Source: JBBRVP01 sp038246785
GTDB taxonomy: Bacteria; Actinomycetota; Actinomycetes; Jiangellales; Jiangellaceae
Length of the DNA: 64,000 nucleotides
NCBI GenBank assembly: GCA_038246785.1
Contig: JBBRVP010000001.1
Coordinates: 62,001-126,000 of the forward strand
Direction of reading: 5' to 3'
Shown: positions 17,418-26,203 of the stretch, piece by piece
How positions within the stretch are numbered: the stretch's first letter is position 1
Layout of the letters: every line of letters begins with the position of its first letter
Notes under the pieces: model-generated
What the model saw: the letters and a program-made list of their open reading frames with translations, nothing else
What the model was told of the DNA's origin: nothing
Database searches by the model: none
Position numbers and translations under genes: made by a program

Positions 17418-18140
17418 TCAGTCCGGGCCGGTGACCCCTGGGCGGGCGAGGAAGCCACGCACCGCCTCGCGCGCGCCGTCGCGGATCTCCGGGCCATGGG
17501 TGAAGGCGGCGACCGAGTAGTCGAGGTCGGCGAGTCGATGTGCCGTGCGCTGGCTGAGCCGGAAGTCCGTGCAGAAGAAGCCCAGTGACCACCCGACGCC
17601 GCGCACGTTGAACAGCGCGTCTCCGGTGATCAGGACGCCGCTGCGCTCGTGGAGCAGGCTGACATGACCCGGCGAGTGACCGGGCGTGTGGACGACGGTG
17701 AGCCCACCGGCGACCGGCAGGACGTCACCGTCGGCCAGCTCCTGCCCCACGGCCGTGGGGGCGAAGACTCCGCCGGGCATCCGGTTGAGCAGCCGCCCGA
17801 GTGGTTGCGAGTCGTCGCGCGGCGGGACCTCGCCGCGACGCAGGTAGCCGGCGTCGGCGGCGTGGACGTCGACCTGCCGCCCGGTGCGGGCGGCGACCTC
17901 GGCGGCTCCGCCGGCGTGGTCGGGATGGGCGTGGGTGAGCACGATGCGTACGACGTCCGACGGTGACGAGCCGACGTGGCGCAGCGCCGCCGCGACCTTC
18001 GGCGGCGACCGCTTCAGCCCGAGGTCGACCAGCGTCACCGAGCCGTCGTCGTCACGGATCAGGAAGCCGTTGAGCCAGTCGCGGGCGAAGGGGATGCGCC
18101 AGACGCCGGGGGCGAGGGCGATGGCGGGGGGTCGGCTCAC
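17418..18140 (-). CDS. MBL-fold metallo-hydrolase
   Basis: A 240-residue metallo-beta-lactamase fold hydrolase. The binuclear metal motif is LTHAHPDHAGG; further ligands lie in VVHTPGHSPGHVSLL and LITGDALFNV, and a late His is in AFTHGPEIRDG. That set is complete for glyoxalase II-like or thioesterase-like members; the substrate cannot be read. The start is a GTG at 18140. It lies 28 bp from the divergent cbs gene and 109 bp upstream of the SGNH gene on the same strand. The position is comparable to a lipase/esterase gene before cbs in M. tuberculosis (from memory), but this is a different fold. Confidence 0.85.
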   Translation of the reverse strand: MSRPPAIALAPGVWRIPFARDWLNGFLIRDDDGSVTLVDLGLKRSPPKVAAALRHVGSSPSDVVRIVLTHAHPDHAGGAAEVAARTGRQVDVHAADAGYLRRGEVPPRDDSQPLGRLLNRMPGGVFAPTAVGQELADGDVLPVAGGLTVVHTPGHSPGHVSLLHERSGVLITGDALFNVRGVGWSLGFFCTDFRLSQRTAHRLADLDYSVAAFTHGPEIRDGAREAVRGFLARPGVTGPD

Positions 18141-18168
18141 CAGCCGAGGCTAGTGGGACCATGAACCG

Positions 18169-19533
18169 GTGCGCGTCGCCGAGTCCGTGATCGATCTCGT
18201 GGGCGGGACGCCGCTGGTCCGCCTTCGGTCCGTCACCGAAGGCCTTGCCCCCACCGTGCTCGCCAAGGTGGAGTACCTCAACCCCGGCGGGAGCGTGAAG
18301 GACCGCATCGCGCTGCCGATGGTGGAGGCGGCCGAGGCGGCGGGGGAGCTGACGCCGGGCGGCACGATCGTCGAGCCGACGTCGGGCAACACCGGCATCG
18401 GCCTGGCGCTGGTCGCCCAGCAGCGCGGCTACCGCTGCGTGTTCGTGTGCCCGGACAAGGTCAGCGAGGACAAGCGCAACGTTCTCACGGCGTACGGCGC
18501 CGAGGTCGTGGTCTGCCCGACCGCCGTGGCGCCGGAGCATCCGGACTCCTACTACAACGTCTCCGACCGGCTCGTGCGGGAGACCCCGGGAGCCTGGAAG
18601 CCCGACCAGTACTCCAACCCCCACAACGCCGCCGCCCACTACGCGAGCACCGGTCCGGAGATCTGGGACGACACCGACGGGCGGGTGACCCACTTCGTCA
18701 CCGGCGTCGGCACCGGCGGCACCATCACCGGCACCGGCCGCTACCTCAAGGAGCTCAGCGGCGGGCGGGTGCGCGTCGTCGGCGCCGACCCGGAAGGCTC
18801 GGTCTACTCCGGCGGGACCGGCCGCCCGTACCTCGTCGAGGGCGTCGGCGAGGACTTCTGGCCGGCCGCCTACGACGCCGGCGTGCCCGACGAGATCATC
18901 GCGGTGAGCGACCGCGACTCCTTCCTCATGACCCGTCGGCTGGCCCGCGAGGAGGGCCTGCTGCTCGGCGGGTCGTGCGGCATGGCGGTGGCGGCGGCCC
19001 TGCGCGTCGCCGAGGCGGCCGGACCCGACGCTGTCGTCGTGGTCCTGCTCCCCGACGGCGGCCGCGGCTACCTGTCCAAGATCTACAATGACGGCTGGAT
19101 GGCGTCGTACGGCTTCCTGTCCACCGACAGCGGCCGGACGGTCGGCGAGGTGCTGCGGGTCAAGACCGGGGACCTGCCGGCGATGGTGCACACGCACCCC
19201 AACGAGACGGTGCGCGACGCCGTGCATATCTTGCGCGAGTACGGCGTCTCGCAGATGCCGGTCGTCAAGGCCGAGCCGCCGGTGATGGCCGGTGAGGTGG
19301 CCGGCAGCGTCAGCGAGCGGGACCTGCTCGACGCGCTGTTCGCCGGCAAGGCCCACCTCGCCGACCCCGTGGAGCGGCACCTGGGACCGCCGCTGCCGCT
19401 CGTCGGCTCGGGCGAGCCGGTCGCCGTGGCCCGCGAGGCGCTCGAATCCGCTGATGCGGTCATGGTCGTCGACGACGGCAAGCCGGTCGGCGTGCTGACC
19501 CGACACGACCTGCTGGGCTTCCTCGCGGACTGA
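18169..19533 (+). CDS. cbs: Cystathionine beta-synthase
   Basis: A 454-residue PLP enzyme that condenses serine with homocysteine to cystathionine in reverse transsulfuration. The PLP lysine is in NPGGSVKDRIALPM; the substrate loop EPTSGNTGIGLAL, the phosphate loop GVGTGGTITGTGRY and LLLGGSCGMAV are all present. Residues about 335-454 form a Bateman module of two CBS domains (MVHTHPNETVRDAVHILREY; AREALESADAVMVVDDGKPV), which in relatives can bind adenosyl ligands. The N-terminal haem domain of animal CBS is absent, as usual for actinobacteria. The start is GTG at 18169 with a weak ribosome site. The companion metB lies 6.7 kb downstream. Confidence 0.93.
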   Translation: MRVAESVIDLVGGTPLVRLRSVTEGLAPTVLAKVEYLNPGGSVKDRIALPMVEAAEAAGELTPGGTIVEPTSGNTGIGLALVAQQRGYRCVFVCPDKVSEDKRNVLTAYGAEVVVCPTAVAPEHPDSYYNVSDRLVRETPGAWKPDQYSNPHNAAAHYASTGPEIWDDTDGRVTHFVTGVGTGGTITGTGRYLKELSGGRVRVVGADPEGSVYSGGTGRPYLVEGVGEDFWPAAYDAGVPDEIIAVSDRDSFLMTRRLAREEGLLLGGSCGMAVAAALRVAEAAGPDAVVVVLLPDGGRGYLSKIYNDGWMASYGFLSTDSGRTVGEVLRVKTGDLPAMVHTHPNETVRDAVHILREYGVSQMPVVKAEPPVMAGEVAGSVSERDLLDALFAGKAHLADPVERHLGPPLPLVGSGEPVAVAREALESADAVMVVDDGKPVGVLTRHDLLGFLAD

Positions 19534-19535
19534 CC

Positions 19536-20054
19536 TCAGCGCTCCGGCGCGGTGCGCACGAGCCGGAAACCCACTCCGCGGACCGACTCGATCCGCAGCG
19601 GCACGCCGCTGGACTCGAGCTTGCGGCGCAACCGCTTCACGCTGGAGGACAGGTCGGACGCCCCGGCCAGGAAGCGGGTCCTCCACACTGAGAGGTGCAG
19701 GTACTCGTTGGTCCACACCCGGTCGGGCTCGCGCACCATGATCGTGAGCAGCCGATGCTCGTACTGGGTGAGCCGCAGCGCCTCGCCGCGCCAGGTCACG
19801 CTCATCCGGCGCTCGTCGATCGCGAGACCCTCGGGGAGCGGGTGCACCGCGGGAGCCGTCGAACCGGTCGAGCGCCGGCTGAGCGCGACGACCGCGGAGT
19901 CCAGATCGGGGACGAGCAGCACGATCGCCGATCCGTCGATGCGCTTCACCAGGTCGCACTGCTGCTCGGCATCGGCCGTGACGGCGACGACCAGCGGTGC
20001 CTCGACCGCGCCGGACCGGCGTTGAGTGTCGGCCGGTTGCTCGGAGGAACCCAC
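19536..20054 (-). CDS. OmpR/PhoB-type winged-helix regulator without a recognisable receiver
   Basis: A 172-residue protein with a C-terminal OmpR/PhoB-type winged helix at about residues 78-168 (LRLTQYEHRLLTIMVREPDR, then DLSSSVKRLRRKLESSG and IESVRGVGFRLV). The first 75 residues (LVVAVTADAEQQCDLVKRID and on) have the length of a shortened receiver. I see no clear phospho-acceptor Asp or conserved Lys, so phosphorylation is doubtful. The GTG start at 20054 follows GGGAGGGG. It ends two bases from cbs (convergent) and diverges from the large secreted-protein gene at 20263, so it may control that gene, itself, or both. No histidine kinase lies nearby. Confidence 0.8.
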   Translation of the reverse strand: MGSSEQPADTQRRSGAVEAPLVVAVTADAEQQCDLVKRIDGSAIVLLVPDLDSAVVALSRRSTGSTAPAVHPLPEGLAIDERRMSVTWRGEALRLTQYEHRLLTIMVREPDRVWTNEYLHLSVWRTRFLAGASDLSSSVKRLRRKLESSGVPLRIESVRGVGFRLVRTAPER

Positions 20055-20159
20055 GCCACCCCTCCCAGCCCGGCCGCTGCGTCACACCCGGGCAGCGGGT
20101 CCGGTCGATGCGGACCAGCTGCTCTGTCGGCGACCCTACTGAGGCTGCCCGGGAACTGC

Positions 20160-20186
20160 CCAGATGGTGCCCACCTCGGCATCTGG
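20160..20186. promoter_or_regulatory. Dyad in the divergent regulator/secreted-protein region
   Basis: CCAGATG and CATCTGG flank a 13-base centre in the 208-bp region between the divergent winged-helix regulator and the secreted-protein gene. A half-site spacing of this kind suits a regulator dimer, but nothing else supports it. Confidence 0.3.
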
Positions 20187-20262
20187 CCGTGCGCGCCCCG
20201 ACGCACCTAGAGTCCGATCTGCTACCGGCTGTAGTCATTGGGTGACTTAAGGGAGTGGCAAC

Positions 20263-23200
20263 ATGGGTGCTTTCTGGCGACGACCCACGTGGGCAGCGCT
20301 GCTGGCGACGGGGGCGCTGGTCGCCGGAACTCTCCCGGCGAACGCCGCCGGGGCCGGCTCCGCGGCGTCTACCGCCCAGCGTGCCCCGGCGTCCGCCGGC
20401 CCCGCCGCCGACCACAAGGCCCCCGGCGGCGACGCGCTGCACCCGCAGGTCAGCACCGCGAGCAAGCACGACAGCTCGGCTCCGCTGCGCACGGTGGCCC
20501 ACCGCAACGCAGCGACCTACCAGCGCGAGCTGCGCAAGCTGGAGGGCGCCCGGCCGACGCCGGCCACCCCGCGGCTGGTCCTGCCCAAGGCCAGCTCGCA
20601 CGGCAAGGCACCGGCGAAGGCCGACGCCGGGAGTGCCCGGCTCCAGCAGGCGATGCCGACTCGTGCGGGCATGCCCGACTTCCAGGCCGACTTCGAGGGC
20701 ATCAACAACATCGACGGCGTCTACCCGCCCGACACCAACGGCGATGTCGGCGGCAACTACTACGTCCAGTGGGTCAACCTCTCGTTCCAGGTCTTCGACA
20801 AGAACACCGGCGCCAGCCTGCTCGGCCCGCTGCCCGGCAACGCGCTGTGGGACGGTTTCGGCGGGCCGTGCGAGACCACGAACGACGGTGACCCGATAGC
20901 GCAGTACGACCCGCTGGCAAACCGCTGGATGCTGTCCCAGTTCGCGCCGTTCTCCGGCATCCAGTGCATCGCGGTCTCGCAGACCGGCGACCCGACCGGC
21001 GCCTACTACCGGTACTCCTTCACCATCGACCCGACGATCTTCAACGACTACCCGAAGTTCGGCGTGTGGCCCGACGGCTACTACATGTCGATCAACCAGT
21101 TCAACCAGGCCCTCAACACCTACCGCGGCGCCGGCGCCGTGGCCTTCGAGCGCACCCAGATGCTGCAGGGGCTGCCCGCCCAGATGGTCTATTTCTCGCT
21201 GGAGAACGTGAACATCGCCTTCGGCGGACAGCTTCCGAGCGACCTGGACGGGACGGCCCCACCGGTCGGCGCGCCGAACGTGTTCCTCGAGGCCGACGAC
21301 AACAGCTTCGGCTTCCCGACCGACCGGCTCAACGGCTGGAACTTCCACGTCGACTGGGCCAACCCGGCCGGCTCGACGTTCGGCAACAGCGGCCAGCCGA
21401 GCTTCACCCTCGACACGGCGCCCTTCGACACCAACCTGTGCGGGTACGCCCGCAGCTGCATCCCGCAGCCCGGCACCACCCAGGGCCTGGACGCGATCTC
21501 CGACCGGCTGATGTACCGGCTGCAGTACCGCAACTTCGGTGACCACCAGGCGATGGTCGTCAACCACACCGTCGACGTCGACGGGACCGACCATGCCGGG
21601 GTGCGCTGGTACGAGCTGCGCAGCACCAACGGCGGCGGAACCTGGTCCATGCAGCAGCAGGGCACGTACGCGCCCGACGCCGACAACCGGTGGATGGGCA
21701 GCATCGCGATGGACGTGTCCGGCAACGTCGCGCTCGGCTACTCCGTGGCGAGCGGCACGACCTACCCGTCGATCCGGGTCGCTGGGCGCCTCGCCGGTGA
21801 CCCCGCTGGCGAGCTGCCGCAGGCCGAGAACCAGCTGATCGCGGGCACCGGCTCGCAGACCGGCACCGCCGGCCGCTGGGGCGACTACTCCGCGATGCAG
21901 GTCGACCCCGCTGACCAGTGCACCTTCTACTACACGCAGGAGTACATCGCGACGACCGGACCCGTGCCCTGGCAGACCCGGGTGGGTTCGTTCAAGTTCC
22001 CCAACTGCACCGCCGGACCCAGCGGCACGATCGCCGGCACCGTGACCGACGGCACCGGCAACCCGGTCGCCGGCGCCACCGTGACGGCTGGCGCATCCAG
22101 CACGGTGACCGACGACCAGGGCCACTACACCTTCACCCTGCCGGTCGGCACGTACGACATGACCGCGACCGCATTCGGCTACGACACGGACACCGCGAAC
22201 GGCGTCGAGGTGGTCGCCGGCCAGACCACGACGCAGAACTTCGTCCTGGCCAAGCAGCCGGTCGTCACGATCAGCGGGACAGTGCGGGACGGCTCGGGTC
22301 ACGGCTGGCCGCTTTACGCCAAGGTCAGCCTGCAGGGCACCCCCCTGCCGGCCGACTACACCGACCCCGGCACCGGGTTCTACAGCGTCGACGTGCCGGC
22401 GAACCAGACCTACACGCTCGTCGTCGAGGCGCAGTACCCCGGATACCTGCCGTCGACCGAGGACGTGGCCGTCGGCGGATCCGACCTGTCGCACGACGTC
22501 CGGCTGCTGGTCGACTCGGCCACCTGCACGGCGCCTGGCTACACGATCCAGACGCAGGGAACCACCGAGACGTTCGACTCGGGGACGCTTCCCGCCGGGT
22601 GGTCGGTCGTCGACAACATCGGCAACGGCCAGGTCTGGCAGTTCGACGACCCGGGCAACCGGCGCAACCTCACCGGGGGCCAGGGCGGGTTCGCGATCGT
22701 CGACAGCGACCACTACGGCCCGGGCAACTCGCAGGACACGTCCCTGGTCAGCCCGGTGGTGGACCTGAGCGGCGTCGCCAGCCCGGCCGTCGGCTTCGCC
22801 CAGGACTACAACAACCTCAACGACGTGGCCGACGTCGACCTCAGCACCGACGGCGGCAGCACCTGGCAGACGATCCTGCACCAGACCACGGACCAGCGCG
22901 GACCGGACTTCGTCACGATCCCGATCCCGCAGGCCGCGGGCAAGGGCCAGGTGCAGGTGCGCTTCCACTACTACGACGCCACGTGGGCCTGGTGGTGGGA
23001 GGTCGACGACGTCTTCCTCGGCTCCCGGACCTGCGCGAAGGTGCGCGGTGGTCTCGTGTACGGCACGGTCAGCGACGCCAACACCGGCGCCGGCATCAAC
23101 GGCGCCACGGTGACCAGCGACGACCACCCGGCCGACCGGGGCGTCACCCGGGCGACCCCGAACGACCCCAACCTGCCCGACGGCTGGTACTGGTTGTTCT

Positions 23201-24948
23201 CCTCGCTGACCGGCAGCCACCCGTTCACCGCGAAGTACGGCAGGTACGTCGCGCAGACCAAGGACGTCAACGTGCGGGCGGACTGGGTCCGCGAGGCCGA
23301 CTTCAGCCTGACCGCCGGACGGCTCGTCGTCCGACCGCAGAGTCTGTCCGCCATCGTGACGCTCGGCCAGTCCACGACGAGGACGTTCACCGTCACCAAC
23401 AACGGCACCGCGCCGGCGAACGTCGACCTCGTCGAGCGGCCCGGCGACTTCGTCATCCTGCGACCCGACGGCACGCTGGTCCGTGGCAAGGACATCCTCG
23501 ATGCCCCCGGGGCACCGCTGAAGCTGATCCGCGGCAGGTTCCTGCCCTACAACACGGCGAAGGGGACCAGTGAGGCGGGGGAGAACGAGGGCCGGCCCAG
23601 CGACGCCGAGGCCTGGCTGGACCAGCCGGACTACCCGACCGACATCATGGACAACGCGCTCGCGTACAACGGCGGGCTCGTCTACTCCGTGGGCGGCCTC
23701 GACGGCTCTGGCAACCTCACCACCGCGGCGTACACCTACGACCCGTCCGCGCTGTCCTACTCGCCCATCGCCAACCTGCCGGAGGCCCGCGAGAAGCCGG
23801 GTGCGGCGTTCATCGGCGGCAAGCTGTACGTGGTGGGCGGCTGGTCGGCGTCCGGCGCTCCGGCCGCCTCGGTGCTGATTTACGACCCGGCCAGCGACTC
23901 GTGGTCGACCGGGGCCACCATGCTGTCCCCGGTCGCCGCGCCCGCGGTGGCCACGGTCAACGGCAAGCTGTACGCCTTCGGGGGCTGCGACACCGGATCC
24001 AGCTGCGGGGTGACGAGCGCCGAGGTGTACGACCCGGCGACCAACGCGTGGACCGCGATCGCTGACTACCCCGAGCCGACCTCGTGGCAGTCGTGCGGAG
24101 AGATCAGCGGCACGATCTACTGCGCGGGAGGTTCGGCCGGGTCCGGGACGAGCAAGCACACCTACTCCTACAGCCCGGCCTCGGACAGCTGGACCCAGCT
24201 GGCCGACCTGCCGATCGACCTGTGGGCCAGCGGCTACACGGCCGCCAACGGGATGCTGCTCGTCTCCGGCGGCGTGACGGACGGGTTCAACACCGTCACC
24301 AACCAGGGGTTCGCCTACACGCCGGGCACCGACACGTGGGCGCCGCTGCCCAACGCCAACGAGGCGCTGTACCGCGGGGGGAGCACCTGCGGCTTCTTCC
24401 GGATCGGCGGCTCGGCGGGCGGTTTCGTGCCGGACGCGGCCAACATGCTGCTGCCCGGCTTCGACCAGTGCGGTACGCCGGTCGACGTGACCTGGCTGCG
24501 CGAACGGCCCCGGACGATGACGTTGGCGCCGGGGCAGACCCGTACGGTCACCGTCACGTTCGACTCGAGCAAGGTCACCCAGCCTGGTCGCTACACCGCG
24601 CAGATCGCCTTCGACCAGGACACCCCGTACAGCGTCGACCCGGTCGCGGTGACGATGGTGGTCAATCCGCCGCCGTCGTGGGGCAAGCTGCTCGGCATCG
24701 TCCGGGGGCGCAGCTGCAGCAACGTGGTCGCCCCGCTGCCGGGGGCCACGGTGCAGGTCAACGGCTTCCGGTATGGCCAGACCCTGCGGACGACCGCTGA
24801 CGGCAGGTACGCGATCTGGCTCGACAGCAACGTGGGCCAGCTGGAGATGATCGTCGCGAAGGACGGCTACATCCCGCAGGTCCGCGACAGCCGGGTGCTG
24901 CCCGCCCAAGTCACCAGGGAGAACTTCACGCTACGCCGCCTCTGCTGA
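20263..24948 (+). CDS. Large secreted multidomain protein with Kelch and carboxypeptidase-regulatory-like domains
   Basis: A 1561-residue exported protein. The ATG at 20263 follows GGGAG. The signal peptide is FWRRPTWAALLATGALVAGT ending near LPANAAG. About residues 140-580 look like a beta-propeller ectodomain (PPDTNGDVGGNYYVQWVNLS). Carboxypeptidase-regulatory-like folds sit near 586 (GTIAGTVTDGTGNPVAGATV), 667, 930 and 1474. A choice-of-anchor-J/MAM-like domain begins near 769 (ETFDSGTLPAGWSVVDN). An Ig-like repeat lies near 1025, Kelch repeats at about 1127-1395 (LYVVGGWSASG, LYAFGGCDTG), and a further beta domain near 1416. There is no LPxTG or C-terminal membrane helix, so release or non-covalent wall binding is likely. 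The function is unknown; binding or adhesion is inferred. Confidence 0.8.
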   Translation: MGAFWRRPTWAALLATGALVAGTLPANAAGAGSAASTAQRAPASAGPAADHKAPGGDALHPQVSTASKHDSSAPLRTVAHRNAATYQRELRKLEGARPTPATPRLVLPKASSHGKAPAKADAGSARLQQAMPTRAGMPDFQADFEGINNIDGVYPPDTNGDVGGNYYVQWVNLSFQVFDKNTGASLLGPLPGNALWDGFGGPCETTNDGDPIAQYDPLANRWMLSQFAPFSGIQCIAVSQTGDPTGAYYRYSFTIDPTIFNDYPKFGVWPDGYYMSINQFNQALNTYRGAGAVAFERTQMLQGLPAQMVYFSLENVNIAFGGQLPSDLDGTAPPVGAPNVFLEADDNSFGFPTDRLNGWNFHVDWANPAGSTFGNSGQPSFTLDTAPFDTNLCGYARSCIPQPGTTQGLDAISDRLMYRLQYRNFGDHQAMVVNHTVDVDGTDHAGVRWYELRSTNGGGTWSMQQQGTYAPDADNRWMGSIAMDVSGNVALGYSVASGTTYPSIRVAGRLAGDPAGELPQAENQLIAGTGSQTGTAGRWGDYSAMQVDPADQCTFYYTQEYIATTGPVPWQTRVGSFKFPNCTAGPSGTIAGTVTDGTGNPVAGATVTAGASSTVTDDQGHYTFTLPVGTYDMTATAFGYDTDTANGVEVVAGQTTTQNFVLAKQPVVTISGTVRDGSGHGWPLYAKVSLQGTPLPADYTDPGTGFYSVDVPANQTYTLVVEAQYPGYLPSTEDVAVGGSDLSHDVRLLVDSATCTAPGYTIQTQGTTETFDSGTLPAGWSVVDNIGNGQVWQFDDPGNRRNLTGGQGGFAIVDSDHYGPGNSQDTSLVSPVVDLSGVASPAVGFAQDYNNLNDVADVDLSTDGGSTWQTILHQTTDQRGPDFVTIPIPQAAGKGQVQVRFHYYDATWAWWWEVDDVFLGSRTCAKVRGGLVYGTVSDANTGAGINGATVTSDDHPADRGVTRATPNDPNLPDGWYWLFSSLTGSHPFTAKYGRYVAQTKDVNVRADWVREADFSLTAGRLVVRPQSLSAIVTLGQSTTRTFTVTNNGTAPANVDLVERPGDFVILRPDGTLVRGKDILDAPGAPLKLIRGRFLPYNTAKGTSEAGENEGRPSDAEAWLDQPDYPTDIMDNALAYNGGLVYSVGGLDGSGNLTTAAYTYDPSALSYSPIANLPEAREKPGAAFIGGKLYVVGGWSASGAPAASVLIYDPASDSWSTGATMLSPVAAPAVATVNGKLYAFGGCDTGSSCGVTSAEVYDPATNAWTAIADYPEPTSWQSCGEISGTIYCAGGSAGSGTSKHTYSYSPASDSWTQLADLPIDLWASGYTAANGMLLVSGGVTDGFNTVTNQGFAYTPGTDTWAPLPNANEALYRGGSTCGFFRIGGSAGGFVPDAANMLLPGFDQCGTPVDVTWLRERPRTMTLAPGQTRTVTVTFDSSKVTQPGRYTAQIAFDQDTPYSVDPVAVTMVVNPPPSWGKLLGIVRGRSCSNVVAPLPGATVQVNGFRYGQTLRTTADGRYAIWLDSNVGQLEMIVAKDGYIPQVRDSRVLPAQVTRENFTLRRLC

Positions 24949-24989
24949 GCCCGCCTTCCCCGGCGCCTGGCTGCCTGACCGCCTCCCCC

Positions 24990-25232
24990 ATCATTGCGGC
25001 GGGGGTCCCCAGGCACGGTGGCCGATTGGGGCGGGGTCCCCAGGCACGGTGGCCGATTGGGGCGGGGGTCCCCAGGCACGGTGGCCGATTGGGGCGGGGG
25101 TCCCCAGGCACGGTCCTATCGTGGCGGGGGTCCCCAGCCACAGTGGCCGATTGGGGCGGGGTCCCCAGACACGGTGGCCGATTGGGGCGGGGTCCCCAGC
25201 CACGGTGGCCGATTGGGGCGGGGGTCCCCCGC
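24990..25232 (+). repeat. Eight tandem 31-32 bp repeats
   Basis: Eight units start at successive TCCCC positions 25006, 25037, 25069, 25101, 25131, 25162, 25193 and 25225, giving periods of 30-32 bp. Each unit has a run of four or five G, then TCCCC, AGGCACGGTGGCC and GATTGGGG. The fourth interval is degenerate (CCTATCGTGG). A related GGGGTCCCC recurs at 25265. The length of the G run varies between units, as in slippage. The whole 446-bp gap 24949-25394 between the convergent secreted-protein and msrA genes holds this array and no supported gene. Spacer-free tandem arrangement and homopolymer content separate it from CRISPR. Confidence 0.9.
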
Positions 25233-25394
25233 CCCAGAAGCTGCATGGGGGCCGGACCGTGGCAGGGGTCCCCACGACCAAGTGCGGACGCGGCCACGAG
25301 CGCCGGCGGAGCCAGCGCTGAGGGCCGGCGGAGCGAGCGTTGCGGCGGAAGCGGCGCCCGCGGGCGCGCTGGCATCGCGAGGCGTGCCGACGGC

Positions 25395-26084
25395 TCAGGC
25401 CTCCGGCAGCTGGACCCTCGTCGGCGCCTGCTCCGGTGCGTAGGCGACCTGACAGAAGCCGTGGTTGCAGTAGCCGCCGGGATGCTTGCGAAGGTACTGC
25501 TGGTGGTAGTCCTCGGCGTAGTAGAACGGGCCGGCCTCGACTGCGGGGCGGATCTCGGTGGAGATCTCTCCGAAGCCGGCGCGGGTGAGCGCCTGCTGGT
25601 AGCGCCGCAGCGACGCCTCGGCCCGCTCGAGCGCGGCGTCGGTCGTCGGGTAGATCGCCGAGCGGTACTGCGATCCGACGTCGTTGCCCTGGCGGTCGGG
25701 CGTGGTCGGGTCGTGGTTCTCCCAGAAGGCCGCGAGCAGCCGCTCGAGTCCGACCTGCGCGGGGTCGTAGACCACCTGCACCGCCTCGGCGTGGCCGGTG
25801 CGCCCGCTGCACGTCTGCTCGTACGTCGGGTTGGCGGTGTGCCCGCCCATGTAGCCGACCGCGGTGGAGTGCACCCCGTCGATCTCCCAGAAGATCCGCT
25901 CGGCGCCCCAGAAGCAGCCCATGGCGACGTAGAGCACCTGGTGCCCTTCCGGCCACGGGCCCTGGAGCGGCGTGCCCAGCACGACGTGGCGGTCGGCGAC
26001 GGGCATCGGTTGGGCGCGGCCCGGCAGCGCCTCGGCGGCGGAGACGGTGCGGCCTCGGCTCGAACGATCGGTGAAGAAGCTCAC
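25395..26084 (-). CDS. msrA: Peptide methionine-(S)-S-oxide reductase MsrA
   Basis: A 229-residue MsrA that reduces the S-epimer of methionine sulfoxide in proteins. The nucleophilic Cys is in YVAMGCFWGAERIFWE. GYMGGHTANPTYEQTCSGRT, VVYDPAQV, FWENHDPTT, SQYRSAIY and YYAEDYHQQYLRKHP are all canonical. A C-terminal cysteine pair in GGYCNHGFCQVAY can serve as resolving cysteines. The GTG start at 26084 has GGAGGT seven bases upstream. It is divergent from metB across 119 bp; the pairing with a methionine-pathway gene fits sulfur metabolism, though shared control is only inferred. Confidence 0.95.
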   Translation of the reverse strand: MSFFTDRSSRGRTVSAAEALPGRAQPMPVADRHVVLGTPLQGPWPEGHQVLYVAMGCFWGAERIFWEIDGVHSTAVGYMGGHTANPTYEQTCSGRTGHAEAVQVVYDPAQVGLERLLAAFWENHDPTTPDRQGNDVGSQYRSAIYPTTDAALERAEASLRRYQQALTRAGFGEISTEIRPAVEAGPFYYAEDYHQQYLRKHPGGYCNHGFCQVAYAPEQAPTRVQLPEA

Positions 26085-26190
26085 GGGAGTACCTCCGGTC
26101 GGTGACGTCCACTCCAACGGATCCACGGTCCCGGCGCATCCCGAAAGACCTGACGAACCGGTGACGCCGGGGGCGCCCACCGCTGCCGCG

Positions 26191-26196
26191 TAAGGT
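26191..26196 (+). promoter_or_regulatory. -10-like TAAGGT close to the metB start
   Basis: TAAGGT ends seven bases before the ATG at 26204 with no Shine-Dalgarno sequence between them, so a leaderless mRNA is likely. The -35 region is G-rich and unconvincing. Confidence 0.4.
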
Positions 26197-26203
26197 CCCG
26201 GCC

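Noticed and set aside
18052..24909. A 2285-codon open frame antisense to cbs and the secreted-protein gene, and similar long antisense frames at 1705-4482, 26081-28612 and 31699-34659
   Set aside because: Stop codons are rare in every frame of such GC-rich DNA. The translations are Arg/Gly/Val/Asp-biased with no domain signature, and the opposite strands carry well-supported genes.
24990..25232. Possible CRISPR array
   Set aside because: Units are directly adjacent without unique spacers, contain G homopolymers of varying length, and no cas gene is present.
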